Shown: positions 1 to 8,037, counted from the first letter of the stretch. The stretch is 64,000 nucleotides of DNA from Leeuwenhoekiella nanhaiensis (GCF_002744755.1 NZ_KZ319299.1:1-64000), one strand, 5' to 3'. Notes: generated from the letters alone by a model not told the origin. Program-made: numbers and translations.

Positions 1-52
1 GTTTAAAAGATTGAAACGAAAAGCCTGTCCCCAAGGGAACGCACTGAAAAAG

Positions 53-3000
53 TTATTCTTTATCAAGAAGAATAAAGGAGGAAGGATGTTTTGAATTCTC
101 TTTACGATTATAAGTAGCGTCAAACCTAGGATCGGGAACATATGCCATTCGTTGTATAGCAATGACTTCGAGTGTAATAAAATCAAATTCGGTAACCACT
201 TTACCGGTTAGTTTGTAGATTCCTCTTCCGTGAAAGGGATATTTCTTAGCAATCGGAGGAAAATGCACCGTATCTAACCACTGGCCTTCTCGATCCAGAA
301 ATGTCCCGAAAAACATTCGGTCTCCCTTAGACGTACGCGTATTCTTTAAGGTCACGAGATAGCCGTAAATAGTAATGACTTTATCAAGATGATTTTTTAA
401 ATCTGCTGTGACTAATTTGCTATCAGGTTCATTTTCCAATAAAATAAAAGGATCGTAAAGCGGAAAGCCTATAAGTTCCAATTGATCAAATGCATTTTCC
501 AGATCTGTTACGGAGAATTTGGGCAAAATATAATCGTGCATAGATATCCTGAAGAAGCTTTGCTGTAGTTCGTTTTTAGGTATGGTGTTTTCTTTATAAT
601 AAGCCTCCCAGAGTAGGCTGCGTTTGTCTTTGCCTAAAGATCTAAGGGCATCTATACGTATAAGTAAATCGAGCTGCTCAATACTTAACGGTACACGTTC
701 TATAAAATCATCATAGGATTTGAATAGCCCCTGAACCCGGGCATTTATAATTTTCAACATGGTTTTTTGCTCCAGACTGTCAATATGCTGAAAGCCCAGA
801 TAGATCGTTTTACCTTTAATAGAAGTTTCAATGAAGCCGTAGTTTATGCAAGGTGCTTCAATCTTTGCTCCGTTGAGCCGTGCTTCGTGAATGTAGGTTT
901 CGGCCCTGTAAAAACCCCCGCCATTGTTTAAGGTTGCAACCATATATTCAAGCGGGAAATAGCATTTGAGGTAAAGACTTTGGTAGCTTTCTACAGCGTA
1001 GGAGGCTGAGTGCCCTTTTGCAAAGGCATAACCTGCAAAGCTTTCTATTTGACGCCATACTTCATCTACAATAGCTTCTGGCTCACCAGCACTAATACAG
1101 TTGTCTCTAAATTTCTTCTTTACCGCTTTAAACTCTTTTCTCGACCGGTATTTACCGCTCATTCCCCTGCGCAAAACATCGGCCTCTCCCAGGTTTAGTT
1201 TGGCATAATGATGCGCTACTTTAATCACGTCTTCCTGATACACCATAATCCCGTAAGTATCTGGCATTATTTTTTGCAGTACAGGGTGACCTTCGTTGCG
1301 TCTTTGAGGATTGCGATGTCTTAAAATATACTCACGCATCATTCCGCTTTTAGCTACTCCCGGACGTATAATGGAGCTTGCAGCGACCAATAAGAGATAA
1401 TTGTCAACGCCCAATTTTTTTAACAGCATACGCATAGCCGGTGATTCTACATAAAAGCAGCCTATGCATTCTGCCCTGGCTATCATTGCATTGATGTTGG
1501 CATCTTTAAAAAGCGGTTTCGGATTGTGAATGTCGAGCAGCTTTGCTTCGGGCTGATTGGTTTTTACGATTTCAATCGCATCTTTAATCTTTCCCAGGCC
1601 GCGTTGTCCTAAAATGTCAAACTTAAACAAGCCTACATCTTCAGCGATATGCATATCAAATTGAACGGTAGGAAAATCTTTTGGAGGTAAATAAGTTGCG
1701 CTAAAATAGTGAATAGGCCTGTCTGATATTAAGATTCCACCTGCGTGAATACTCAGGTAATTGGGATGCTCGTGTAAAATAGCGGCATATTTCAATGTAA
1801 GCCTGCTTAAATTATCGAGGTTTTGTAAGGAGTAGTTGCCGGCACTCAGTTTATCGATCTCATGTTTGGGAATCCCAAAAACCTTTCCCAGTTCGCGTAC
1901 CGCACCACTATGTTGAAAGGTGACATACGAACCCAACAACGCTGCCTGACCGTTTTGGCCAAATTCCTCAAAAATAAAACGGGTAACATCTTCGCGATCC
2001 CAGGTAGAAAAGTCGATATCAAAATCAGGCGGATTGAGGCGGTATTCGTTCATAAACCGCTCAAAATAGAGGTCGAGTTCTATAGGGTCTACATCTGTGA
2101 TGCGTAGTAAATACGCAACGATGCTGTTTGCACCGCTCCCGCGGCCTACGTAGAAATAATTTTTGCTCCGGGCATATTCAATAATTTTCCAGTTGATGAG
2201 AAAGAATGCAACAAAATCCTGTTTTCTTATAAGACTAAGCTCCTTCTCGAGGCGTTCCACTATTGTTGGGGTTAGTTCTTCATAACGTTCGCTCAAACCC
2301 TTGTCACAGAGTTTTTTTAGCTTTTTAAAATCGGCATAACTGCTACCCAGAACCGTTTTTAAGTTTTGAGAGGGTCTTTTGGGCGAAAAGTCAAAATCAA
2401 TACTGCAAGCCTTCAGTAAAACTTCTGTGTTTTTAAGGATGTATGGGTGTTCTACGAAAACTTCTTTTACTTTTTCCGGTGGAAGCATATACTCATCGGG
2501 AGAGCCTTGTTCTTCTAATGGGAGCTTACTTAAAAGGGTATTGGTGTCTATGGCCCTCAATAAACGGTGTGTACTAAAATCTCTTTTAGAATTAAAACTT
2601 ACCGGAAGCAATAAAACCAATTTGTCCTTATAGGCGCTGTATTTAGAAAAGCGAAGCCGGTTGAGATCTTTTGGTCCTATACCGATGAATTCATTTTCGG
2701 AAAAAGTGATTTTATCGAGTTCCATCGCCCGTTCAAAAGCGTAAATGGTATACGCATTTTTAAAATGCGGCGCCTTGTCAGCAATCGGAGTTTTATCATG
2801 GAGGTGCTTTGATAAAAAATTATTCAGTTCTAAATACCCTTCATTATTCCGCGCCAGCGAAACATAGCATTGCTGATTTCCATTTCTAAAATCAATTCCC
2901 AGAATGGGTTTGATGTTTTTTTCTTTCGCTCTGCGAACAAAATTTAAGCCTGCAGATGTATTATTGATGTCAGTCAATGCAATACAATCTTGCTTATGCT

Positions 3001-3079
3001 CAATCGCAAGGTTGAGTAATTCTACCTCTGAAAGTGTACCGTAGCGCAGGCTGTAATAGGAATGACAATTTAAATACAT
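53..3079 (-). CDS. Short DnaE-type DNA polymerase III alpha subunit (probable error-prone DnaE2/ImuC-like)
   Basis: C-family replicative-type polymerase of 1008 aa, clearly shorter than main replicative DnaE proteins of Bacteroidota (about 1400 aa or more). The N-terminus is a PHP domain (HSYYSLRYG from residue 6). Polymerase signatures are VGRGSGANS (about 311-319), the catalytic pair in PDFDIDF (Asp354, Asp356) and the third acidic residue in LFKFDILG (Asp488). A tandem HhH segment follows, and the C-terminus is an OB-fold (VITIYGYLV). It starts 12 bp after the Y-family polymerase gene and is almost certainly co-transcribed with it, which is the usual arrangement of SOS mutagenesis cassettes. 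Translesion function is inferred from that pairing and from its size. It could instead be a second general DnaE, which is less likely. Confidence 0.9.
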   Translation of the reverse strand: MYLNCHSYYSLRYGTLSEVELLNLAIEHKQDCIALTDINNTSAGLNFVRRAKEKNIKPILGIDFRNGNQQCYVSLARNNEGYLELNNFLSKHLHDKTPIADKAPHFKNAYTIYAFERAMELDKITFSENEFIGIGPKDLNRLRFSKYSAYKDKLVLLLPVSFNSKRDFSTHRLLRAIDTNTLLSKLPLEEQGSPDEYMLPPEKVKEVFVEHPYILKNTEVLLKACSIDFDFSPKRPSQNLKTVLGSSYADFKKLKKLCDKGLSERYEELTPTIVERLEKELSLIRKQDFVAFFLINWKIIEYARSKNYFYVGRGSGANSIVAYLLRITDVDPIELDLYFERFMNEYRLNPPDFDIDFSTWDREDVTRFIFEEFGQNGQAALLGSYVTFQHSGAVRELGKVFGIPKHEIDKLSAGNYSLQNLDNLSRLTLKYAAILHEHPNYLSIHAGGILISDRPIHYFSATYLPPKDFPTVQFDMHIAEDVGLFKFDILGQRGLGKIKDAIEIVKTNQPEAKLLDIHNPKPLFKDANINAMIARAECIGCFYVESPAMRMLLKKLGVDNYLLLVAASSIIRPGVAKSGMMREYILRHRNPQRRNEGHPVLQKIMPDTYGIMVYQEDVIKVAHHYAKLNLGEADVLRRGMSGKYRSRKEFKAVKKKFRDNCISAGEPEAIVDEVWRQIESFAGYAFAKGHSASYAVESYQSLYLKCYFPLEYMVATLNNGGGFYRAETYIHEARLNGAKIEAPCINYGFIETSIKGKTIYLGFQHIDSLEQKTMLKIINARVQGLFKSYDDFIERVPLSIEQLDLLIRIDALRSLGKDKRSLLWEAYYKENTIPKNELQQSFFRISMHDYILPKFSVTDLENAFDQLELIGFPLYDPFILLENEPDSKLVTADLKNHLDKVITIYGYLVTLKNTRTSKGDRMFFGTFLDREGQWLDTVHFPPIAKKYPFHGRGIYKLTGKVVTEFDFITLEVIAIQRMAYVPDPRFDATYNRKENSKHPSSFILLDKE

Positions 3080-3091
3080 GTTGCAATCGGT

Positions 3092-4312
3092 TTATTGATG
3101 TCGGTGTGCCAAAACGATAGGAGGCTGACCGTTAAAAGGATTACCCTGCCCGCCAATGGTTCTGGAGCCTTCTCCCATCGTAGCTGCACGCATAACACTA
3201 CGGTCGCCGTAGCGTTTGCGTATGGCATCCATCGCTTTGTACAGGTTAACCGTACGGTTGGTGTTTTCAAAAAGGTCTATCTGGTAATGACCTTCGGTAA
3301 GGCCGCTAAAGCGCACACCAACCAGCCGAATGAGCAATCGGCGGTTATAGAGTTTATCAAAAAGTTCAAGCACAGCGGGGATCAGATTGTGATCTGCCGC
3401 GGTATAAGGGATTTTGAGCTGTTTGGAATAAGTCTGAAAATCGGAATACCGAACCTTAACCGCAATGCACGAAGTGAGTTTGTTGCCCTGTCTAAGCTGA
3501 AATGCGAGGTTCTCTGCCATAGCGTGAATGGTTGTTCTCAGTTTAACCACATCGGTCGTGTCCTGCCCGTAAGTGCGCTCGCTGGAGATTGATTTACGTT
3601 CGTGATACTCAATAATGGGGGAGCGGTCAATGCCGTTAGCGCGCTCCCAGATCATTCGCCCATTTTTTCCAAAAACGGAAACCATCATCTCAACCGGCAT
3701 TTGCTGCACCAGGCCAATGTGTTTTACGCCCAGATTGCAGAAGGTTCGAAAGGTTTTTTCCCCAACCATCGGTATTTTTTTGATGGAAAGCGGTTCGAGA
3801 AAGATTTTTTCAAAACCGGCGTCAACCTTGAGTTGATTGTTAGGCTTGGCTTCATTTGTAGCCACTTTAGAAACGGTTTTATTGACTGAAAGGCCAAAGG
3901 AAATAGGTAAGCCGGTTTCTTTAATGACTTTAGACCGAAGCTCTTTCGCAAACTTGTAACAGCCAAAAAAGCGGTCCATCCCCGTGAGATCTGCGTAAAA
4001 TTCATCAACACTGGCTTTTTCCAGAACGGGGACCTGCTCCTGAAGGATTTCGGTAACGGTTTTAGAATATTTGGTATAAATACCTGCATTTCCGCGAATG
4101 TAAGTCGCTTGTGGGCAGAGTTGCCGGGCCATTTTCATCGGCATACCCGAGTGAACTCCAAACTTGCGGCTCTCGTAGCTGGCCGCACTCACCACGCCCC
4201 GATCGCCGGTGCCACCTACGATCACAGGTTTGCCTACCAGCGAAGAATCTGCCAGGCGTTCGCAGGAAACAAAGAAGGTATCGAGATCCAGATGTAAAAT
4301 ATTTCGGTTCAT
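3092..4312 (-). CDS. Y-family DNA polymerase (DinB/UmuC type)
   Basis: Translesion polymerase of 406 aa. The palm residues are visible: the DLDTFF motif (Asp9, Asp11) and SVDEFY (Asp103, Glu104). The little-finger region carries QIDLF at about 344-348, a good match to the beta-clamp binding pentapeptide QxxLF, here internal and not at the extreme C-terminus. The family inserts nucleotides opposite damaged bases. It is the first gene of a two-gene unit with the short DnaE. The start is the ATG next to the MNRNILHLDLD N-terminus; a longer reading in another frame has no family match. A perfect 10-bp inverted repeat covers the promoter, so tight repression followed by damage induction is likely. 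Confidence 0.92.
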   Translation of the reverse strand: MNRNILHLDLDTFFVSCERLADSSLVGKPVIVGGTGDRGVVSAASYESRKFGVHSGMPMKMARQLCPQATYIRGNAGIYTKYSKTVTEILQEQVPVLEKASVDEFYADLTGMDRFFGCYKFAKELRSKVIKETGLPISFGLSVNKTVSKVATNEAKPNNQLKVDAGFEKIFLEPLSIKKIPMVGEKTFRTFCNLGVKHIGLVQQMPVEMMVSVFGKNGRMIWERANGIDRSPIIEYHERKSISSERTYGQDTTDVVKLRTTIHAMAENLAFQLRQGNKLTSCIAVKVRYSDFQTYSKQLKIPYTAADHNLIPAVLELFDKLYNRRLLIRLVGVRFSGLTEGHYQIDLFENTNRTVNLYKAMDAIRKRYGDRSVMRAATMGEGSRTIGGQGNPFNGQPPIVLAHRHQ

Positions 4313-4314
4313 AT

Positions 4315-4354
4315 AAATAGGAATTATTACAAAAATATGGAAATATTCCTATTT
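4315..4354 (-). promoter_or_regulatory. Candidate SOS-type operator: perfect 10-bp inverted repeat over the polymerase-cassette promoter
   Basis: The arms AAATAGGAAT (4315-4324) and ATTCCTATTT (4345-4354) are exact reverse complements, separated by 20 bp. Between them on the minus strand lies TATTTTTG (4330-4337), which fits the Bacteroidota -7 consensus TAnnTTTG. A dimeric repressor bound here would block the promoter. The gene starts at 4312, so the repeat begins 3 bp upstream of the start codon. The identity of the repressor (LexA-like or other) is inference; no repressor gene is nearby in the window. Confidence 0.6.
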
Positions 4355-4463
4355 TAATCTTTGCCAAAGACCAATCTAAACGTTAAATATTAAAATTTGA
4401 CTTTGGTTATAGTATGATAATTTTAATGTTTTGCTTTCGTATTAGAAACGAATTATAAGTTGT

Positions 4464-4493
4464 ATTGGCTTAATTCTAAATTGCGTACTTTAG
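4464..4493 (+). promoter_or_regulatory. Candidate promoter of the DUF433/DUF5615 pair
   Basis: ATTG (4464-4467) and TACTTTAG (4486-4493) are separated by 18 bp, close to the Bacteroidota -33/-7 pattern with one mismatch in the -7 box. The start codon is at 4498, so transcription would begin at or next to the start codon. Confidence 0.4.
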
Positions 4494-4497
4494 AAAT

Positions 4498-4722
4498 ATG
4501 GTAAATTATAAAGAACATATTGTTATCGATCCTAATAAAAGGTTTGGTAAACCTATAATTTTAGGGACCAGAATTTCGGTTTATGATGTGCTGAATTGGC
4601 TTGCCAATGGTATGTCTAGGGAGGAGATTTTAGATGATTTTCCAGAGCTCAGCGAGGATAATATAACAGCCTGTTTATTATTTGCTGCAAATAGAGAACG
4701 TAGAATTAGAGTAGCCTCGTGA
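4498..4722 (+). CDS. DUF433-family antitoxin-like protein
   Basis: Protein of 74 aa with the full DUF433 pattern: a short N-terminal strand (HIVIDPNKRFGKP), the GTRISVYDVLNWLANGMS core and a C-terminal helix ending in AANRERR. DUF433 proteins have a homeodomain-like fold and are widely found as the first gene of a pair with a PIN-like DUF5615 gene. The stop overlaps the next start (GTGA, 4719-4722), so the two are translationally coupled. The pair is AT-rich compared with its neighbours. The antitoxin role is inferred from family and context. Confidence 0.85.
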   Translation: MVNYKEHIVIDPNKRFGKPIILGTRISVYDVLNWLANGMSREEILDDFPELSEDNITACLLFAANRERRIRVAS

Positions 4723-5066
4723 AACTGTTGTTTGATCAAAATATATCATTTAGGATTATCAAACAGTTGGAGAATGTTTTTCCCGGATCTAAACAGGTAA
4801 AGGCACTTGGTCTTGAAAACACTTCTGATACAGAAATTTGGGAGTACGCCAAAATAAACAATTTTGTTATTGTTACGTTTGATGCAGATTTTTCAAATAT
4901 TGCAAGTATTAAAGGTAATTACCCAAAAATAATTTGGCTAAGAACAGGTAATACTACAACCAGAAATATAGCAGCATTATTAATTAGCAATCAATCCTTG
5001 TTAAAGGATTTTGTTGAAAATGTAGAGTTTAATGAAGTCGCCTGTCTTCAGATTGAACAGGATTAA
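4719..5066 (+). CDS. DUF5615 PIN-like protein, probable toxin of the pair
   Basis: Protein of 115 aa starting at a GTG that overlaps the upstream stop by 4 bp. It begins KLLFDQNISFRI, the DUF5615 opening in which the Asp (of LFDQN) matches the first PIN-domain acidic residue. The central VIVTFDADFSNIA segment supplies further acidic residues of the PIN-like site. PIN-domain toxins cleave RNA; whether this DUF5615 member does so is inference. Its stop codon is directly adjacent to that of the convergent EcsC gene, with no spacer, so transcripts from the two strands would run into each other. Confidence 0.8.
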   Translation: MKLLFDQNISFRIIKQLENVFPGSKQVKALGLENTSDTEIWEYAKINNFVIVTFDADFSNIASIKGNYPKIIWLRTGNTTTRNIAALLISNQSLLKDFVENVEFNEVACLQIEQD

Positions 5067-5915
5067 TTAGTCTGAAACGATTATCCCTTCAATCTCGATC
5101 TCGTCGTATTTTTTCTGAATCAATTCTCTTGAATATTTGCGTTCCAGACGTCTGAGCGTGAAATGTGCGGTGGCAATTTTCTGAAAATGTTTGATGAAAA
5201 GTACATTAATCGAAGCACCGGCAGCAGCCCCAATAACCGGAATGGCCTGTGCGGCAAATTTTTCACTCACCTGAATGCTGAAACGTGCCGCCACCTGAGT
5301 GATGAGTTTTGAAATAGGGCCTGCTGTTTGTGAAGCCAGGGTTTCGATGATTTTTTTGGTTCCATTTTCGGCTACATAGGCACTTGCCTGATTCATCGCA
5401 GTGTGCAGGGCGGTGCGGGTGGCGTAATACGAAGTTTCGAGCGCATCGTCTTCAGTAGAAGTTCCGCCTAAAGCAAAAACCTGCAGACATGCAAGTTGAG
5501 TCTCAATGTCGTGCACGTCTTCCCCCTGACTTCGGGCGATATCCATAATAGAGCGCATCATAAATTTGGTCGAAATCAGCAAATCTGTTGTAAAACCGGC
5601 AACTCCAAAAAATCCGCCGGTTGCCCCTGAAAAACCGGTTACCAGTTGGTAGGTAAGATTAGATGATGGCGAACTTTGTTTATCAACTTTTAAGGTTTTC
5701 AGGTTTGCTTTTACTGCAAGCTGCAATGCCTTTTGAATCGTGGTGCTTACTTTACTTTGGTATTTTTGAGGTAAAAGCTCTAAGCCCTGATCGATGGGGG
5801 TGCCTATGTTATTGAGCACACGCATCAAAAACGGAGTTTCATCCAGATCTTTTTGACATTTTTTGATAAGAATTAAATCTTGTGCGCTGACAGACTCTGT
5901 GATCTCGTTATGCAT
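5067..5915 (-). CDS. EcsC family protein
   Basis: Protein of 282 aa. The middle contains the Gly/Ala-rich EcsC core (GFSGATGGFFGVAGFTTDLLISTKFMMRSI, about 93-122), followed by the pattern SQGEDVHDIETQLACLQVFALGG. A second hydrophobic Gly/Ala stretch (AIPVIGAAAGASINVLFIKHF) lies near the C-terminus. The family is named after the Bacillus ecs locus; its biochemical role is not established. The gene lies 21 bp downstream of mqo on the same strand and may be read from the mqo transcript. Confidence 0.85.
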   Translation of the reverse strand: MHNEITESVSAQDLILIKKCQKDLDETPFLMRVLNNIGTPIDQGLELLPQKYQSKVSTTIQKALQLAVKANLKTLKVDKQSSPSSNLTYQLVTGFSGATGGFFGVAGFTTDLLISTKFMMRSIMDIARSQGEDVHDIETQLACLQVFALGGTSTEDDALETSYYATRTALHTAMNQASAYVAENGTKKIIETLASQTAGPISKLITQVAARFSIQVSEKFAAQAIPVIGAAAGASINVLFIKHFQKIATAHFTLRRLERKYSRELIQKKYDEIEIEGIIVSD

Positions 5916-5936
5916 AAAAATAATTTTAGTTGGCGG

Positions 5937-7430
5937 TTAATTCAGATTTAGAACAGCCTCTACGTATTCTAAATTTTTTCTGAAGTGGTCTTCATCTACT
6001 TCTGAAACGTAACCGGGAACGATTTTATTTAGCTTTTGCTGCGTTTCGGGATTATTCATTAATTCAGGAAAGGCTTTTTCAAGCACTTGCAGCATAATAG
6101 GGACAGCGGTTGAAGCTCCGGGAGACGCACCGAGCAGGCAGGTGATGCTTCCGTCTTTACTGCTAATTACTTCGGTGCCAAATTCAAGTTTTCCGCCTTC
6201 AAACTCATCTCTTTTGATGATTTGCACGCGTTGCCCGGCGACTTTGATCTCCCAATCTTTGTCATCTGCATCTTTAATAAACTTCCTGAGATCGTTCATT
6301 CGATCTTCAAAAGACATTGCAACCTGTTTAATAAGATATTCGGTAAGTGGAAGATTATGCCAGAAAGCACCCAGCATCGGTGAAATATTATCCCATTTAA
6401 TAGACTTGAGCAAATCAAGGAAGGAACCTTCCTTTAAAAATTTAGGACTGAAGCCTGCAAAAGGCCCAAAAAGTAGTTCGCGTTTGCCGTTGATAAAACG
6501 GGTGTCTAAATGCGGCACAGACATCGGCGGATCGCCCAGCCCTGCTTTGCTGTACACTTTTGCATGGTGCTGATCTATGATTTGCTGGTTTTTACAAATA
6601 AGCCACTCTCCACTAACCGGAAAGCCTCCATAGCCTTCTTTTTCTTCAATTTCTACTTTTTGAAGCAGCAATAAACTTCCGCCACCGGCGCCTATGAAAA
6701 CATGATCGGCGTCCAGGTGTCTGATAGTGCCGGTCTCTTTGTTTTTAACTTTAACAGACCATTCGTGGGGTCGCTCAGGATCTACGTCTTCAACCTCCTC
6801 ATTGCATTGTACGGTGGTGTTGTATTCTTCTTCAAGTATTTTAAAAAGTTTACGGGTAAGTTCACCGTAATTCACTTCGCAGCCGCGATCTATGCGTGAG
6901 GCAGCCATCACCTCGTCCTCTTCCCGTTCGCGCATCATTAGTGGAAACCATTCCTTCATTTTTAGAATTTTACGCGTAAACCGGATACTGTCAAACATAA
7001 AATGCGAGCGCATTGCCTCGTAGCGTTTTTCCAGATAATCTGCATTGTCTGTACCGGTAACCCAGCTGTGATGGGGAACGTTTGAAATAAAAGAATCAGG
7101 GGTTCCCATTAAATTTTGGGAGACTAAATACGCCCAGAATTGTTTTGAAACTTCAAATTGATTGCAGATCGAAATGGCTTTGGTGATGTCGACAGTTCCA
7201 TCTTCTAATTGGGGAGTATAGTTGAGTTCGCAAAGTGCAGAATGGCCGGTGCCTGCATTATTCCAGGCGGCAGAGCTTTCAAGAGCGACATCATCCAGGC
7301 GTTCTAAAATTAGGACTCTGGCTTCGGGTTTGAGTAATTTAGTAAGAAGGGCGAGTGTGGCGCTCATAATACCTGCTCCCACACAAATCAGATCGTATTC
7401 CTTATTGACCTGAATGGTTTTTGTTTCCAT
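5937..7430 (-). CDS. mqo: Malate:quinone oxidoreductase
   Basis: FAD-dependent membrane-associated enzyme that oxidises malate to oxaloacetate and passes electrons to the quinone pool, replacing or supplementing NAD-malate dehydrogenase in the TCA cycle. It is 497 aa, a normal family length. The N-terminal dinucleotide-binding segment DLICVGAGIMSATLALLTKLL is clear, followed by the family stretch ESSAAWNNAGTGHSALCELNYTP. The C-terminus carries LLGASPGASTAVPIMLQVLEK, typical of Mqo. The start ATG has no competing upstream start. Confidence 0.95.
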   Translation of the reverse strand: METKTIQVNKEYDLICVGAGIMSATLALLTKLLKPEARVLILERLDDVALESSAAWNNAGTGHSALCELNYTPQLEDGTVDITKAISICNQFEVSKQFWAYLVSQNLMGTPDSFISNVPHHSWVTGTDNADYLEKRYEAMRSHFMFDSIRFTRKILKMKEWFPLMMREREEDEVMAASRIDRGCEVNYGELTRKLFKILEEEYNTTVQCNEEVEDVDPERPHEWSVKVKNKETGTIRHLDADHVFIGAGGGSLLLLQKVEIEEKEGYGGFPVSGEWLICKNQQIIDQHHAKVYSKAGLGDPPMSVPHLDTRFINGKRELLFGPFAGFSPKFLKEGSFLDLLKSIKWDNISPMLGAFWHNLPLTEYLIKQVAMSFEDRMNDLRKFIKDADDKDWEIKVAGQRVQIIKRDEFEGGKLEFGTEVISSKDGSITCLLGASPGASTAVPIMLQVLEKAFPELMNNPETQQKLNKIVPGYVSEVDEDHFRKNLEYVEAVLNLN

Positions 7431-7534
7431 AGTTGGTGTTTTGATTAAAATTAGAAAACACGACTATGAAACTATGGCAAGGCTTTGTTAATAGTTTTAA
7501 GTGCGAAATTATTCGTCCCCTCATTCGCACCCTG

Positions 7535-7588
7535 TAAAAACAAAAAACCCCGAAACGTGAGTTTCAGGTTTTTTTGTGGTACCTCCAG
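7535..7588 (-). repeat. Direct repeat copy A: duplicated tRNA-Phe 3' end plus terminator
   Basis: This 54-bp stretch matches 7907-7961 with a single 1-bp indel (two versus three G before the T-run). It contains the last 12 nt of the tRNA-Phe gene (7577-7588) and the complete Rho-independent terminator. It lies downstream of the GIY-YIG gene and was probably the original tRNA tail, or a duplicate made on insertion. Confidence 0.85.
7548..7575 (-). terminator. Rho-independent terminator (copy A) after the GIY-YIG gene
   Basis: On the minus strand the stem CTGAAAC / GTTTCGG-type pairing with a 4-nt loop is followed by a T-rich run. It is the duplicate of the tRNA-Phe terminator. The stem is one base shorter than in copy B. 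Confidence 0.7.
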
Positions 7589-7612
7589 CCCCGATGCTTC
7601 GGGGGAGCCAGG
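7577..7612 (-). other. tRNA-Phe T-arm/acceptor remnant with the T-loop replaced by a GC hairpin
   Basis: On the minus strand, just after the GIY-YIG stop codon, CCTGG (7608-7612) is followed by a 19-nt insert (7589-7607) containing the hairpin CCCCGA-AGCA-TCGGGG, and then by CTGGAGGTACCA (7577-7588). In the intact tRNA the same two flanks enclose the 8-nt loop TTCGATTC. The remnant is therefore a tRNA 3' end whose T-loop was exchanged for a stable hairpin. Confidence 0.7.
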
Positions 7613-7614
7613 TT

Positions 7615-7899
7615 CTATCTTTTACTTAAAATTTCATTTAGTAGTTGAGGATTGTTAACTAGTTTCTCAATAAACTTTTTGCTTTTCATTCTCTTAATAA
7701 AGCGTTCCAGATACAAAGCTTCATTTCGATCTGCGCAACTAAAAGATAGCTTCAATACCCAGTCACTCGCAGCTTTTGTGTAGGCACTTTTAATTTTATG
7801 GGAATTGTGAATACTAATGCGTTGCTCTACGTCTGAAGTTTCACCAACGTAGAATTTATCAATTTTTTCAGAATAGATAATGTACAGGTAATGATTCAT
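7615..7899 (-). CDS. Small GIY-YIG nuclease-domain protein inserted at tRNA-Phe
   Basis: Protein of 94 aa, consisting only of a GIY-YIG domain. YLYIIYS supplies the GIY element and FYVGET the YIG element, followed by the Arg helix (DVEQRISIHN) and the metal-binding Glu (EALYLERFIKRMKS). Stand-alone domains of this size occur in many Bacteroidota genomes. The domain cleaves DNA in homing and repair enzymes; the function here is unknown. The gene lies on the same strand as tRNA-Phe and just behind its terminator, between two copies of the tRNA tail. That position suggests a small mobile or homing-like unit. All recognisable catalytic positions are retained, so it is probably not a decayed gene. 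Confidence 0.88.
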   Translation of the reverse strand: MNHYLYIIYSEKIDKFYVGETSDVEQRISIHNSHKIKSAYTKAASDWVLKLSFSCADRNEALYLERFIKRMKSKKFIEKLVNNPQLLNEILSKR

Positions 7900-7906
7900 T
7901 GATTTC

Positions 7907-7949
7907 TAAAAACAAAAAACCCCGAAACGTGAGTTTCAGGGTTTTTTTG

Positions 7950-7961
<12 letters not shown>
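7907..7961 (-). repeat. Direct repeat copy B: tRNA-Phe 3' end plus terminator
   Basis: This 55-bp stretch is the partner of 7535-7588, with one G more. It includes the last 12 nt of the intact tRNA gene and its terminator. Copies A and B are 372 bp apart, start to start, and bracket the GIY-YIG gene. Confidence 0.85.
7920..7948 (-). terminator. Rho-independent terminator of tRNA-Phe (copy B)
   Basis: On the minus strand CCCTGAAAC-TCAC-GTTTCGGGG forms a GC-containing stem with a 4-nt loop, followed by TTTTTTG. It lies directly behind the tRNA 3' end. Confidence 0.8.
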
Positions 7962-8022
<61 letters not shown>

Positions 8023-8037
8023 TCGCCAAAGCGGCTG

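Noticed and set aside
1-52. Short CCC-AA-GGG palindrome at the window edge
   Set aside because: The loop is too small and the context is cut off by the window; nothing can be supported.
3095-3592. Plus-strand frame of 165 codons within the Y-family polymerase gene
   Set aside because: The opposite strand carries all catalytic motifs of the polymerase; this frame has no recognisable domain.
7501-7530. GTGCGAA/TTCGCAC inverted repeat upstream of mqo
   Set aside because: The arms are perfect over 7 bp but 16 bp apart, and no promoter match sits beside them; chance or a weak operator cannot be told apart.
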